Assembly: GCF_011516645.4 (NCBI RefSeq)
Contig: NZ_CP088285.1
Location: 5,226,501-5,290,500 of the forward strand
Direction of reading: 5' to 3'
Length of the DNA stretch: 64,000 bases
DNA from: Bradyrhizobium septentrionale
Lineage (GTDB): Bacteria; Pseudomonadota; Alphaproteobacteria; Rhizobiales; Xanthobacteraceae
In this document: in pieces, positions 47,991-58,092 of the stretch
Layout of the letters: each line of letters begins with the position of its first letter
Numbering within the stretch: position 1 is the first letter of the stretch
Translations under genes and position numbers: made by a program
Notes under the pieces: model-generated
The model's input: the letters and a program-made list of their open reading frames with translations, nothing else
Database searches by the model: none
What the model was told of the DNA's origin: nothing

Positions 47991-48991
47991 ATGACCAACG
48001 ACGGGACGGGCGGCCATATCGCCGCCGATGAACATCGGCATGTCGACGACAACCATGACCACCGGCTTGAAAATGCCGCCGACAATGATCATCATGGGCA
48101 TGGTGGCGCTGGTCACGTTCACGCGCCGGCGAGGCGTTCGCCATCGGCGTTACCCTGAACACCGCGTTAGTCGCGGCCGAAGCGGTATATGGTTTTCTTG
48201 GGAACTCCACCGCGCACATGGCCGATGCGGGACACAATCTGAGCGACGTGTTCGGTCTGCTGGTTGCTTGGGGCGCATCGATCGCCTCGAAGCGGCCGCC
48301 CAGCGGGCGGTTCACCTACGGGCTCCGGGGATCCTCCATTCTAGCGGTACTCGCGAACGCGATCTTCCTGCTGGTGGCCACCGGCGCGATCGGGTGGGAA
48401 TCGATACAGCGTTTCCGGGATCCGGAGCCGGTTGCCGGCTACACCGTCATGGCCGTTGCCGCGATCGGCATCCTAATCAACGGGGCCACCGCTATGCTGT
48501 TCGCCAGCGGCCGCAAGGGCGACATCAATATCCACGGGGCCTTCCTGCACATGGCGAGCGACGCTGCCGTGTCGGCGGGGGGCGTGATCTCGACGGCTCT
48601 TATCCTATGGACCGGCTGGCTGTGGCTGGATCCTGCAATGAGCCTCGTGATCTGCGCCGTCATCCTATGGAGCACGTGCGGCTTGTTGCGGAACTCGGTC
48701 GGAATGTCGTTGAGCGCGGCCCCCGCAGACGTCGATCTTGACGCAGTGCGGACGTTCCTGAGCGGCAGACCGGGCGTTACGGAAGTCCACGACTTGCATG
48801 TATGGCCGATCAGCACGACCGAAACCGCCATGACTTGTCACTTGGTCATGCCTTCCGGTCATCCTGGTGACGAATTCCTCATGGAATGCAGCCGGGCAAT
48901 GAAGAAGTCCTACAACATCGGCCACGCAACGCTGCAGATCGAAATCAGCGACAACAACGAGTGCGCGCTGGCGCCGGATAACGTGGTCTAA
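47991..48991 (+). pseudogene. Cation diffusion facilitator (CzcD-like), one frameshift
   Basis: Zn/Co/Cd-type CDF exporter. The start MTNDGTGGHIAADEHRHVDD has AAGGA upstream. A His-rich N-terminus (NHDHRLENAADNDHHGHGG) precedes a frame change near 48125. The rest reads in the new frame: GEAFAIGVTLNTALVAAEAV, then the metal site HMADAGHNLSD (HxxxD), HMASDAAVSAGGV (second HxxxD) and the C-terminal HDLHVWPISTTETAMT. One base restores about 333 aa. Possibly functional if this is a base error. Confidence 0.85.
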
Positions 48992-49281
48992 ACTAGCCAT
49001 TCACTTGCCAACTGTGGCGCGCCGCGGCTGCCGCTCCAACATAGCGCTCAAGGCGCGAGTAGAGCGGACGGCCCGAGCACCAAGGCTCAGCTCCTTTGGT
49101 ACCATGTTGTTAGCCCGCCCTATTCGTGAGAGTGCGTTTTTTTTGGTCCGATTGATGTGGCCGCACATCTGCTCTGACGAGGCGCGCGGGATTGCCTTCG
49201 GCTTTTCACCGCCTGACGATCGGTACTTTGCAACGCGCTTGAGGTGTAGGTTGGGCGAACGGGGGGCGGACGCCCCGCCGG

Positions 49282-50179
49282 TCAAGGACCGAGCGGCAGC
49301 AGCGCGCCTGGCAAGCCGCGGTCGGCTTCGGGACAGGCCGCGGCAAACGCAAGGCGAATGCGGCTCGTGGTCTCGACCACACGGGCAGCGAGTTTCAAGA
49401 GCCGAAGACGCAGCGTCGCGAACTCGGCAGTGGCCAATTCCCGGACTTTGGGAATCGCGTCGCGCACGGTCAGCATCAGCCAACAAGCGGCGGTGTGGAG
49501 AATGAGGCGGACTTGATTGGCGAGCGCCGAACGGCAGCTGGTGCGATCGGAGGCGAGCTGTGTCTTATGCAGCTTGATCAGATTCTCGGCTTGGCCGCGC
49601 GCGCAATACAGGCTGTCGTAGATCCACTCGGCCGAGCCGACATCGAGGCTGGTGACGACGAGACGGATGTCGAGGCCGAGCATCGTCGCCTCGGGCGACG
49701 GTGCGTCGTTCGCGATCCCAGGACTTTGCCTTGTGGCGCGTCTCGGTATAGCTATCCATCCATGCGTCGACCAAAGTGTAGGTCAGTCGGATCACGTCGC
49801 GCAGGCGCGGAGCATTCTCCAGCCGCGACAGCGTCGGTTGGGAACACAGATCGCGACCCGTGTCCGGCAGCCGTCCGCAGGCCAGCTTGAATGCGGGATC
49901 GGACCGCAGATGATCGGGGTCGTCGGCGTCCTCGTAGCCGCAGCAGATCGCGAAAATGCGCGCGCGGAACATATCGACAAGGCTGTGCACGACCCGCGTC
50001 GGATCGCGCCGATCCGGGAACACCCGGGCCAAATTGTCGGCCAAGCCGAGACGCCGCTCGGCCATCGCCAGAAGCATCACGCCCCCGTTCGAGGTCAGCC
50101 GACCGCCATCGAAGGCAGCTGTGACTTTCCTGGCGTGAACGGCTGGAAACGAGAAGGGCAGAATCGTATCATCGGTCAT
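49282..50179 (-). pseudogene. IS1380-family transposase, internally deleted
   Basis: The N-terminal part (MTDDTILPFSFPAVHARKVT, FDGGRLTSNGGVMLLAMAER, AICCGYEDADDPDHLRSDPA) runs to DSYTETRHKA; the C-terminal part resumes in another frame at VTSLDVGSAEWIYDSLYCAR, GQAENLIKLHKTQLASDRTS. Roughly the middle 200 residues with the first catalytic acids are missing. The IS1380 family normally has about 430-460 aa. Dead. Confidence 0.88.
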
Positions 50180-50450
50180 GGCGGGCCTGGTGTTCGCGGC
50201 TGAAGGTGATGGGGTTGGCTTTATAACCGAATCCTACGCCGCATCAGCGCTTTACACCACGCTCGCCAGCCTCTCAGGCGCCCTCTGACGAATAAGACGG
50301 GCTAATCTCGAACCTTTGAGAAGCGCCTCCTTCGGCTCGCGGTCGATTAAGTTGACGATGCCCCGCTGCCTCCAGCAGCACGCCAGCCGCGATGGAATTG
50401 CAACCCACGGTGATCCGGGTTTTCCTGTGAATCGGGGAGAAGCGCCCTTC

Positions 50451-50480
50451 GTCAGCTACTCGTCAGCCAGCCAGTCTATG
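50451..50480 (+). promoter_or_regulatory. Candidate tts box upstream of a large effector gene
   Basis: GTCAGCTACTCGTCAGCC matches the tts-box layout GTCAGCTT-N-TCG-AAAGC at most conserved positions, 40 bases before the start codon at 50521. It is the better of the two candidate TtsI sites in the window. Confidence 0.65.
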
Positions 50481-50520
50481 CAGACTGGCTGCGCATTCTC
50501 GACTTCATCGGAGGTGGAAT

Positions 50521-52754
50521 ATGACGGGCATTGGCCGAGCTGGCAAATCGCACGTTGGGCCCGCAGGAGCCGACAGCGCATGGGGATCGAGCAGTTCGAG
50601 CCCGGAGCCCGGTCCCGCCCCTGGGGAAGGCGGGCAATCTTTCGACTCCGTCGTGGAGCGGATGCGCTCCGGGCCTCGAGATAGAGCGGCTCCGCTCGTG
50701 AGCCTGCCACCAGCTTCGGCGGTGGCGGTCCCGATTTCCTCAAGTGGCGACGGAATCAAAGCAGCGAAGCAAAAAATGCGCAGCCTGCTTGAGGGCCTTG
50801 ATGCTTCTAAAAATGCAGCCATGCAAGCCCGGAATCCGTCGGAGGCGCAAGAGCTGATCGATCAAGTCGTCAAGGCAGGCTCGGAAGTTCTGGACTATTA
50901 CGCGAGCTTTCCCCCGGACATGGCGCGCGAGCTTCTTTCCGACGGTCAGGCTCGCCAAGTCCGCGCCGAAACTATCGCTGCGGGAGACGAATGCAACATC
51001 GTGGCCACCTGGATTGTCAACGACCTGGAGGCGAACAGGAGCAAAGCAGCAGCCGTGCTCGACCGGATGCGAGATGCCGGCGCTCCGCCCGGCCAGCTGG
51101 GCCGGGCGGTATCCAGCGTGGCGAAGCATTACGAAGCCTGCTTGGATTGGTGGGGAAAGAAGGTATTGCGCTCGGAGCGGATGCAGTCCGTCTATGCGGC
51201 CACCGCCAACTTGCCAAGCACCACGTCCAAGATGCGGGAGGAGGAAGAGGCCGCGCTACGCCAGCGTACCGGCTGGGCACTTAGTACGAAGTGCATGTAC
51301 CTGGAATCGCGCATCGCTCTCGCGCGACTCTTGATCGAGTCGAAGGCGGCCACGTTCGGCCCAGCCGTGAACGACGCCCTCATGGGTGAGGACGGGCGGG
51401 TGCGACTGCTTGGGACCTTTATCACGGATTTTTTTCCGGCATTCAACTCGACTTCCGATGCCGTTCTGCAGGGAGCGGCGCTCGACGCAGACCACTGCAC
51501 CGTTCTGGAAGGAGTCATGGAGCGGCTTTCGGAATTTGCCTCAGGGGTGCACGGCATCGTTACCCGACTAAGGGACGCCGGAACGGATGCCGACCTTCCG
51601 TTGGAACTGTTGGGCCAGATCGCGGAAGGTGCATGGGTCACCGCGGACGACGTCACGCGTCTTTTGGACGTGCAGCCAAAGACGCCCGCCATGCTTGAGC
51701 CGCCGGCCCGGACTGCCGTAGTGGTTGAGGGGGGCGCGGCGCGGAGGAAGGGGAAAGGCAAGCGCGCCCCGGCCGCAGGCGAGCGAAGTTCGGCGGCCGG
51801 GCTGCGCGAGCCGCAGCTCGCCACGCCCGACGCTGCCACGGCCCCAACAGGCAAGGTGATCGTACTCTCGGATCTGGGTACGAAGAAACTCGCGAGCGCG
51901 GAGGAGGCAGACGCGAGGGCGTCATCGTCGGCGACTGGGCACCTGGAGATATTGCAGGCTCCGCCCTCCAGGAAAGCACTGAGCGGATTACTCGAGCGAA
52001 TGGACGAACTTTTGCAGTTCGATCTGCCGGCTCAGCAAAGCGCCGTCTCGCAAGCGCGCCAGATGAAGCCGAGGACGCCGATCACGTCGTGGATCTCATC
52101 GTTAAGCGACTGCAGACGCAGGCCTCCGAGATTGAGGCCAGTGTAGTCGCGCTGGAGGAGCCTCGCCGACGTGTCCTACTCACGCCTGCGCAAGTGCCGG
52201 AAGTGCATGACAAAATAACCCGGCTCAAGGCGATGTTGTCCGAGGTGCAGGGACAGGCGAACTCTTTGAAGGCAAAGGCGGCGATCACGATCGACTGCAT
52301 GAAGACCTACGCGTTTCCGTCCCAGAAGTATCTTGAACAGTTGCGGGCGGCCGGGGAGCTGGCGTCTGTGAATCCACCGCGCGCCTTGAAGGATGATCCG
52401 GGGACACTGTTCGAGATCAAGCTGCAGCCCAAGGCCCTGCGCAATGGCGCGATGCCAAGCCCGATGTGGGTGCACATCCATACCAAGCGGCCGGTACATG
52501 CCTGGCAGTTGGCAACGCTGAGCGATGCCGAGTTCGCCGCTTGCCACGTGAAGTCCAATGACCAGCGCGGCTACAATCAGGATTGGCAGAGCGCTCGAGC
52601 TGCGACGGGGCGCGAGAATGTCGTGATCCACCGCGGCAAGCTCACGCCGGCGTTCTGTAGGTCCTTATTGCGCACCGCAGCTGGCGGCCAGCCGTGGTAT
52701 CCCCTTCCCGAGGCGGAGCACGCGTCGATGCAGTTCGCGCGCCTCGGGATGTAG
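50521..52754 (+). pseudogene. Putative type III effector, large, with one frameshift
   Basis: The first frame gives 541 residues: a Ser/Gly/Pro-rich N-terminus typical of type III signals (SAWGSSSSSPEPGPAPGEGG), then a mostly helical body (ISSSGDGIKAAKQKMRSLLE, ARELLSDGQARQVRAETIAA) and a basic low-complexity linker (RRKGKGKRAPAAGERSSAAG). Near 52075 the frame slips; the continuation DADHVVDLIVKRLQTQASEI and a C-terminal globular part (SDAEFAACHVKSNDQRGYNQ, PWYPLPEAEHASMQFARLGM) run to 52754. One base gives about 744 aa. GGAGG precedes the start and a tts box lies upstream. Domain style recalls the XopP/RipH effectors of plant pathogens, but I cannot confirm this. No catalytic motif is seen. 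Confidence 0.65.
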
Positions 52755-52849
52755 TTACCTGGGTGTCTCGCGCCGGAGCGCCGCTGTGGTGACACGATCA
52801 AGTTGGCCGTTATCACCGAGAGGAAATCCTCGATGAGCTCGAAGCCGGC

Positions 52850-53027
52850 GCGAACTCCTCGAACAGATCGACAACGGGGTCCGATTGAAATTCGATCGGG
52901 AGCGTCGTGACCACGACTTCCTTTCGCTTAAGCAGCTGAACCGTCAAATGCCGGCGATGTGTCGGCTCAAGTCCAGGCACATACGATCAGCGCTCCTGGC
53001 CTTCATCTTCGAAAGTGAGTACAGATG
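52850..53027 (+). pseudogene. Short unrecognised coding remnant before the NopD-like gene
   Basis: One plus-strand frame reads ELLEQIDNGVRLKFDRERRD, HDFLSLKQLNRQMPAMCRLK and ends at a stop overlapping the next gene's start. The sequence is protein-like but I do not recognise it, and it has no start. No tts-box-like sequence is visible in 52755-53024. Confidence 0.3.
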
Positions 53028-56000
53028 AACTTCGTCTCAATGAATCGCGTGCGTCAACAAACGGATAGCGTGGACGCGCAAGATGCCTCTCCGGCCAACT
53101 CGTCGGCAGAGGCGGCGGCCTTTCAGCGGCAGCTGAGCGAGGTCGCTGTCCCGTCCTCTCCCGTGCTCATGCAGGCCCGCGCCCATCAAGCGGATGCATC
53201 GCGATCTGAGGCGCGGCCCATCATGCGGGCGAGCGGGCAACCATATACGCCGGCTCCGCACGGTGAATGCGGTGGAACGATGCTGAATGCGTCGGCGCTG
53301 CCGCTCGGCCATGCAAATTTGGTTTTCGCAGGTAGCAGCATGGATCCTGTTTATTCCGAAGATGCGTCTCTTATTGAGCGGCTCGGGCCGGCACTCTTCA
53401 AGGCTGGGGCCTCCGAGCGCACCGTCAGGCGCAATGTACGTTGTCTTCTCGGATTGGGGCATTGGCTCGTAAAGAACGGAAAGCCGGGCATTGATGCCCG
53501 GCTTTACGAAGAGTCGCTGGACAAGGATGCCCAGGAGTTTGGCAAGCAGGAGGGGCAGGCCGTCGCTACGCCACTGGATCATCTTCGAGCCGCCCAATCG
53601 CCGGGCGGCATCGCGCCGATTGCAAGCCGGGTTGAGCTGAATCCCTATCCCCAAGATGCGGATCTCATTAACAGGTACAAGGAAGATGCAGCGTCAGGCA
53701 CCGCCAACACCGTCAGGACCTATGCAACTCTTCTTATCGATTTCAGTGATTACCTCCGTGAAAACGATAAGCCCGGCATTGCTGCTCGACTTGGCGACGG
53801 CTCGCTGGATAATGATGTCAGCCAGTATAAGGAGGCGGACCCCCGTGGCCGCAGAAAAGCCGGGGCCGCACTGGCTCATCTCCTGAGGTCGCCGGCGGGT
53901 GCTAGAGCGATCGACCTCCGGCGTCATATTCGCTCCGTTCCTGATCTCGAAGAGGCGGTTCGCGCCGAGCCGAGGCGGACCCGGGCCGCGACTGCGCAGC
54001 ACAGCGGGTCGAACGGAGCTATCAGCTGGCCGGAGACTCTGCCTGCGAACCAGCAGGATCTGCTTTTGGAGACGATGGACGGACCCAGCTCCTCGCCGCC
54101 TCTCGAGACAATCGCGCACCATCAACAAGCAGCGGATGCCGGAGGGTCTTTTCGTGACTTGAACTTGCCCCGCGACGACCATGGGGTTCCACCGCCGCAT
54201 GGCCTGGCATTGGATCCTGCAGAGTCCCTGAACTGGCGCCACCATGACGACGAACTGACGGATAAACGTCACAGGAACCCGCTCGGGCCAGGCGAGCAGG
54301 TTCTCGTCAACGATGAGCATGATATAGGGGAGTTGAGATCAGCGAAGAGGCAGAAGACGCTAAGCAATCCGCAGGGCGTCGCCGTTGAGCGGCAGCTGAT
54401 GCAGATGCCATCCCATCAACTGGCGGCGGCACCTTCGCAGATGCAGGCTCTGATGCCGTCGCCGGACGAGCTGATCGGCGAGCAGCTCCCGGGCGAAGAC
54501 GCGGAGCTCTTGGCGAGGTTTCGTTTAGACGCCGAGCGGCGCAAGCTCACCCCAGGCGCCATCAAGAACGGTGTTTCCGGACTTGGGGCATTTGTTCGCT
54601 GGGTCAACGCAAGTCATGGGGGGTCCGTAGCTTCTCGGCTGCGAAGAGGTGCAACGCTGGATGAGGAAATTGCGGCGTACCGGAGCTTGGGCCGTGACCC
54701 CCAGCGCCGCATTACATCGGCTCTGGATGTTCTCCGGCGGCTCTTGCGTGGGGGTGAAGAAGCCGAAGCTCCCGAACCCCGCGTCCTCGGTGCCCCACGT
54801 CGCCTGGTTCCTCATCCAGAAGATGCGCCCCTCATCGAGGGCGCGCTGAGCCAAGCTCTGAAAAATCTTAAAACTGCGAAGGAGAAGGGGTCTGCGCAAA
54901 AGCGGGCGACACGTCTTCGTGCGCTGAGTGCGTGGCTCAAAGGGAATCGCAAAGGGAGCATCATCGGGCGACTTAACGGCTCTAGCAAGGAGCAGTTAAC
55001 GCTGGACAACGATGTGCTCGCGTTCCAACGGACTGGAGGCAGAATATACGGTCCCGATTTGTCGCATCTTCGCAGCTACTTAAAACTCATCGAGGCGAAC
55101 CGAGAGCTGGGGCTGCCAGGCCCTGAGCAGCCGAGCTCGCCGGCCGCGCAGGGCGATCGGCATCCCGGCTCGGCGCAGGATCTTCCCTCAACGCTGGCAA
55201 GCCCAAGCGCGGGAGCTTGGGTTTGGTTGGGTGAACAGCTGCAAGAACCAGCATCACCATCCAGGCCCCCGTCACATGCTAAGGGCAGGCTTGAGCCATC
55301 TGTTGATCTGAATGCGCCGACGCCGTCCGAGCTGCGCGACGATGCTCACTTTGCGCCGGCGCCTGCTGCCAGGGCTCGCTCAGACACCTACGGCGGTCTT
55401 GAGTCTTTTGTTGATCTGGATGCGCCGACGCCGTCCGAGCTGCGCGACGATGCTCACTTTGCGCCGGCGCCCGCTGCCAGGGCTCGCTCAGACACCTACG
55501 GCGGTCTTGAGTCTTTTGTTGATCTGGATGCGCCCACGCCGTCCGAATTGCGCGACGATGCTCACTTTGCGCCGGCGCATCCTGCCCGGGCTCGTTCAGA
55601 CACCTACGCTGGTCTTGAGCCATTTGTTGATCTGGATGCGCCGACGCCGTCCGAGTTGCGCGACGATGCTCACTTTGCGCCGGCGCATCCTGGCAGGGCC
55701 CGCTCAGACACCTACGCTGGTCTTGAGCCATTTGTTGATCTGAATGCGCCGACGCCGTCCGAGTTGCGCGACGATGCTCATTTTGCGCCAGCGCATCCTG
55801 CCCGGGCTCGTTCAGACACCTACGCTGGTCTTGAGCCATTTGTTGATCTGAATGCGCCGACGCCGTCCGAGTTGCGCGACGATGCTCATTTTGCGCCAGC
55901 GCTCCCTGCCGGAGCTCGTTCAGGCACCTACGCTGGTCTTGAGCCATTTGTTGATCTGAATGCGCCGACGCCGTCCGAATTGCGCGACGATGCTCACTTT

Positions 56001-57086
56001 GCGCCGGCGCATCCTGCCCGGGCTCGTTCAGACACCTACGCTGGTCTTGAGCCATTTGTTGATCTGAATCCGCCGACGCCGTCCGAGTTGCGCGACGATG
56101 CTCACTTTGCGCCGGCGCATCCTGCCCGGGCTCGTTCAGACACCTACGCTGGTCTTGAGCCATTTGTTGATCTGAATCCGCCGACGCCGTCCGAGTTGCG
56201 CGACGATGGTCACTTTGCGCCAGCGCCCGCTGCCAGGGCTCACTCAGACACCTACGGCGGTCTTGAGTCTTTTGTTGATCTGGATGCGCCCACGCCGTCC
56301 GAATTGCGCGACGATGCTCACTTTGCGCCGGCGCCCGCTGCCGGGGCTCGCTCAGACACCTACCGTGGTTTTCCATTGGTTGATCTGACTGCGGCCACGC
56401 CGTCCTCCGAATCACGCGACGATGCTAATTCTGTACGGCCGTTTCCGAGCACCTCCGCTAATGCTCAGATCGGGGCTTTAGATCCGACAGCCTCGTCCCA
56501 CGGCCACGGGCTGGTGCTCGAGGACACGGAATGGCTGGGCGACGAGCATATCGACAGGGATTACCGGCTCCAGGAGCAGGATTTGCGGAGGAACCATCCG
56601 GATCTCGCCGCCCGGACGCGGTTCGTGAATCCCCTCATAGTCCTAAATTATCTGCGCTCTAACGACGATGGCTTCGTGCGAACCGAATTCCAGCGCATCG
56701 TCGATGATGATAATGGTAATGATGCAGCCGACTTCCTGTTCCTGCCCGTGATTAATGCCGATCCTGAAGATCCTAATAGCCTCGGCAACCATTGGTCGCT
56801 GCTGTTCGTTGATCGCAGCGACCGGGGCCGGCCGGTCGCCTATCACTACGATTCCTACGGCGGACTCAACAACAAGGATGCAGAACATCTCGCAGGTAGG
56901 CTGGACCTCCGCCTGGAGCCAGCCCGCATGGCCCAGCAGCGGAACGGGTATGATTGCGGTGTCTTCGTGGTGGACGGGACGCGGGCGCTGGTTAGGCAAT
57001 TGGAGCAAGGACGGGAACCACACCTGCTGAACCTCAGCAACGTAGTTGCCAATCGGCAGGCACTGCAGAACCGACTCAGGGGCTGA
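53025..57086 (+). CDS. nopD: NopD/XopD-like type III effector, SUMO protease (C48)
   Basis: A 1353-aa effector of the Ulp1/C48 family, expected to remove SUMO from plant nuclear proteins. Layout: an N-terminal secretion region; four helical repeats of about 85-100 aa (about residues 107-190, 206-290, 485-575, 590-690), each like YSEDASLIERLG...RTVRRNVRCLLGLGHWL and resembling the core-binding domain of tyrosine recombinases; an NLS-like KRQK near residue 440; ten 36-aa repeats with VDLNAPTPSELRDDAHFAPA (about 756-1115); and the protease domain from about 1165. Catalytic residues: His1256 (NHWSLLFVDR), Asp1276 (YHYDSYGG), Gln1305 and Cys1311 (QRNGYDCGVF). Length exceeds described NopD. No tts box is evident, so expression is open. 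Bel2-5 of B. elkanii is a possible closer relative. Confidence 0.88.
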   Translation: MNFVSMNRVRQQTDSVDAQDASPANSSAEAAAFQRQLSEVAVPSSPVLMQARAHQADASRSEARPIMRASGQPYTPAPHGECGGTMLNASALPLGHANLVFAGSSMDPVYSEDASLIERLGPALFKAGASERTVRRNVRCLLGLGHWLVKNGKPGIDARLYEESLDKDAQEFGKQEGQAVATPLDHLRAAQSPGGIAPIASRVELNPYPQDADLINRYKEDAASGTANTVRTYATLLIDFSDYLRENDKPGIAARLGDGSLDNDVSQYKEADPRGRRKAGAALAHLLRSPAGARAIDLRRHIRSVPDLEEAVRAEPRRTRAATAQHSGSNGAISWPETLPANQQDLLLETMDGPSSSPPLETIAHHQQAADAGGSFRDLNLPRDDHGVPPPHGLALDPAESLNWRHHDDELTDKRHRNPLGPGEQVLVNDEHDIGELRSAKRQKTLSNPQGVAVERQLMQMPSHQLAAAPSQMQALMPSPDELIGEQLPGEDAELLARFRLDAERRKLTPGAIKNGVSGLGAFVRWVNASHGGSVASRLRRGATLDEEIAAYRSLGRDPQRRITSALDVLRRLLRGGEEAEAPEPRVLGAPRRLVPHPEDAPLIEGALSQALKNLKTAKEKGSAQKRATRLRALSAWLKGNRKGSIIGRLNGSSKEQLTLDNDVLAFQRTGGRIYGPDLSHLRSYLKLIEANRELGLPGPEQPSSPAAQGDRHPGSAQDLPSTLASPSAGAWVWLGEQLQEPASPSRPPSHAKGRLEPSVDLNAPTPSELRDDAHFAPAPAARARSDTYGGLESFVDLDAPTPSELRDDAHFAPAPAARARSDTYGGLESFVDLDAPTPSELRDDAHFAPAHPARARSDTYAGLEPFVDLDAPTPSELRDDAHFAPAHPGRARSDTYAGLEPFVDLNAPTPSELRDDAHFAPAHPARARSDTYAGLEPFVDLNAPTPSELRDDAHFAPALPAGARSGTYAGLEPFVDLNAPTPSELRDDAHFAPAHPARARSDTYAGLEPFVDLNPPTPSELRDDAHFAPAHPARARSDTYAGLEPFVDLNPPTPSELRDDGHFAPAPAARAHSDTYGGLESFVDLDAPTPSELRDDAHFAPAPAAGARSDTYRGFPLVDLTAATPSSESRDDANSVRPFPSTSANAQIGALDPTASSHGHGLVLEDTEWLGDEHIDRDYRLQEQDLRRNHPDLAARTRFVNPLIVLNYLRSNDDGFVRTEFQRIVDDDNGNDAADFLFLPVINADPEDPNSLGNHWSLLFVDRSDRGRPVAYHYDSYGGLNNKDAEHLAGRLDLRLEPARMAQQRNGYDCGVFVVDGTRALVRQLEQGREPHLLNLSNVVANRQALQNRLRG
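55290..56369 (+). repeat. Ten tandem 108-bp coding repeats
   Basis: Copies start every 108 bases from 55290; each encodes 36 residues of the pattern LE-P/S-F-VDL-N/D-APTPSELRDDAHFAPA followed by ARARSDTY-A/G-G. Variants form two classes (LESF...DTYGG and LEPF...DTYAG) arranged in blocks, which points to duplication of multi-unit segments. An eleventh degenerate copy (56370-56477) follows. They are translated, not CRISPR. Confidence 0.95.
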
Positions 57087-57187
57087 TGTCGGCTTGTGCG
57101 GATAGAGTTGGCTGGAGCGGCTCTCGCCCGACACCAGTCGGACTGTGTGCGCGGGAAACTGGGGTGCACGCCGAAGGCGAACATTAT

Positions 57188-57297
57188 CAGTGGAGGGCGA
57201 AGCGCGCGAAGGCACGAAGATGCCGCTCGGCCTTGACCAGCTTGTAACCGAGCGTGCGGCGAAGGGTGATGTAGCGGTCAGCGTCCTCGCTCAACAT
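57188..57297 (-). pseudogene. RitB-like tyrosine recombinase, N-terminal scrap
   Basis: ATG at 57297 opens MLSEDADRYITLRRTLGYKL, VKAERHLRAFARFA and then double stops. This is the usual beginning of the second recombinase of RIT (recombinase in trio) elements, overlapping the end of the preceding recombinase gene by a few bases as such trios do. The remainder is lost. Confidence 0.7.
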
Positions 57298-58092
57298 GGT
57301 AGCCTCCGGCCCCAGGGCTGCGCAATCTCCGACAAGAGGCCGATGTCCACCTTGGCATAGAGCGCCGTGACCGATGGGGAGCGGTGCCGCAGCACGGCGC
57401 CGACACCGGCAAGGCTGGCGCCGTTGCGCAGCATGGTCGTCGCGGCGGAGTGGCGCAGAACATGAGCCCCACGATGGATGCTTTTGACGCCAGCCCTATC
57501 GAGGGCACGGCGCACGATGCATTTCACGGCGATGCGGCTGAGCGGCCTGACGGGCGCAGCACTCGTCAGGAAGACCCGCGTTGTCGCGACGCGCGGCCGT
57601 GCCCGCTCGATATAGGCGAGGATGGCATCGCCAATCTCCTGAGTCAGTGGCAGGCGCTCCTCGCGCCGAGCCTTGCCGGCAAGGGTTATCCTGCCAGTCA
57701 CCCAGTCGATCTCACCGAAGGCCAGATTAGCGACTTCGCTTGCCCTGAGGCCCAAGTGGGCAAGGAGCAGAATGACGGCCCGATCGCGCAGCCGATCCTC
57801 GCCGTCACAAGCGGCAGAAGGCGGCCGATGTCGGCTTGCCCGAGGAAGCGTGGCGTCGTCGCCAACTGCCAGTTCGCGAAGCTCGGAACAGCCTGTTCCC
57901 GGCCGACCGGGCACTGCCCGGTCGCCACAAGATATTTGAGGTAGGCGCGCGTGGCGACGGTGATGCCTTGCGCCCGTCCGCGTCCGTGCGGCTTCGCGCG
58001 ATCGAGCGTAACCGGCATGAGGCCTCCACCTCGTCATGGCGCGGTTCGCTTGGGATACAGCCTGGGATGAGCTGATGGGTGGAGGTGAAGCG

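Noticed and set aside
52880..53000. tts box before the NopD-like gene
   Set aside because: The nearest candidate (around ccgtcaaatgccggcg) lacks the GTCAGCT and AGCT half-sites.
55279..56415. Minus-strand open frame with repeats across the effector array
   Set aside because: It mirrors the 108-bp coding repeats of the NopD-like gene; the forward frame has family sequence and a protease domain.
55290..56477. Regular repeats considered as a CRISPR array
   Set aside because: Units are 108 bp, contiguous without unique spacers, in frame and translated.
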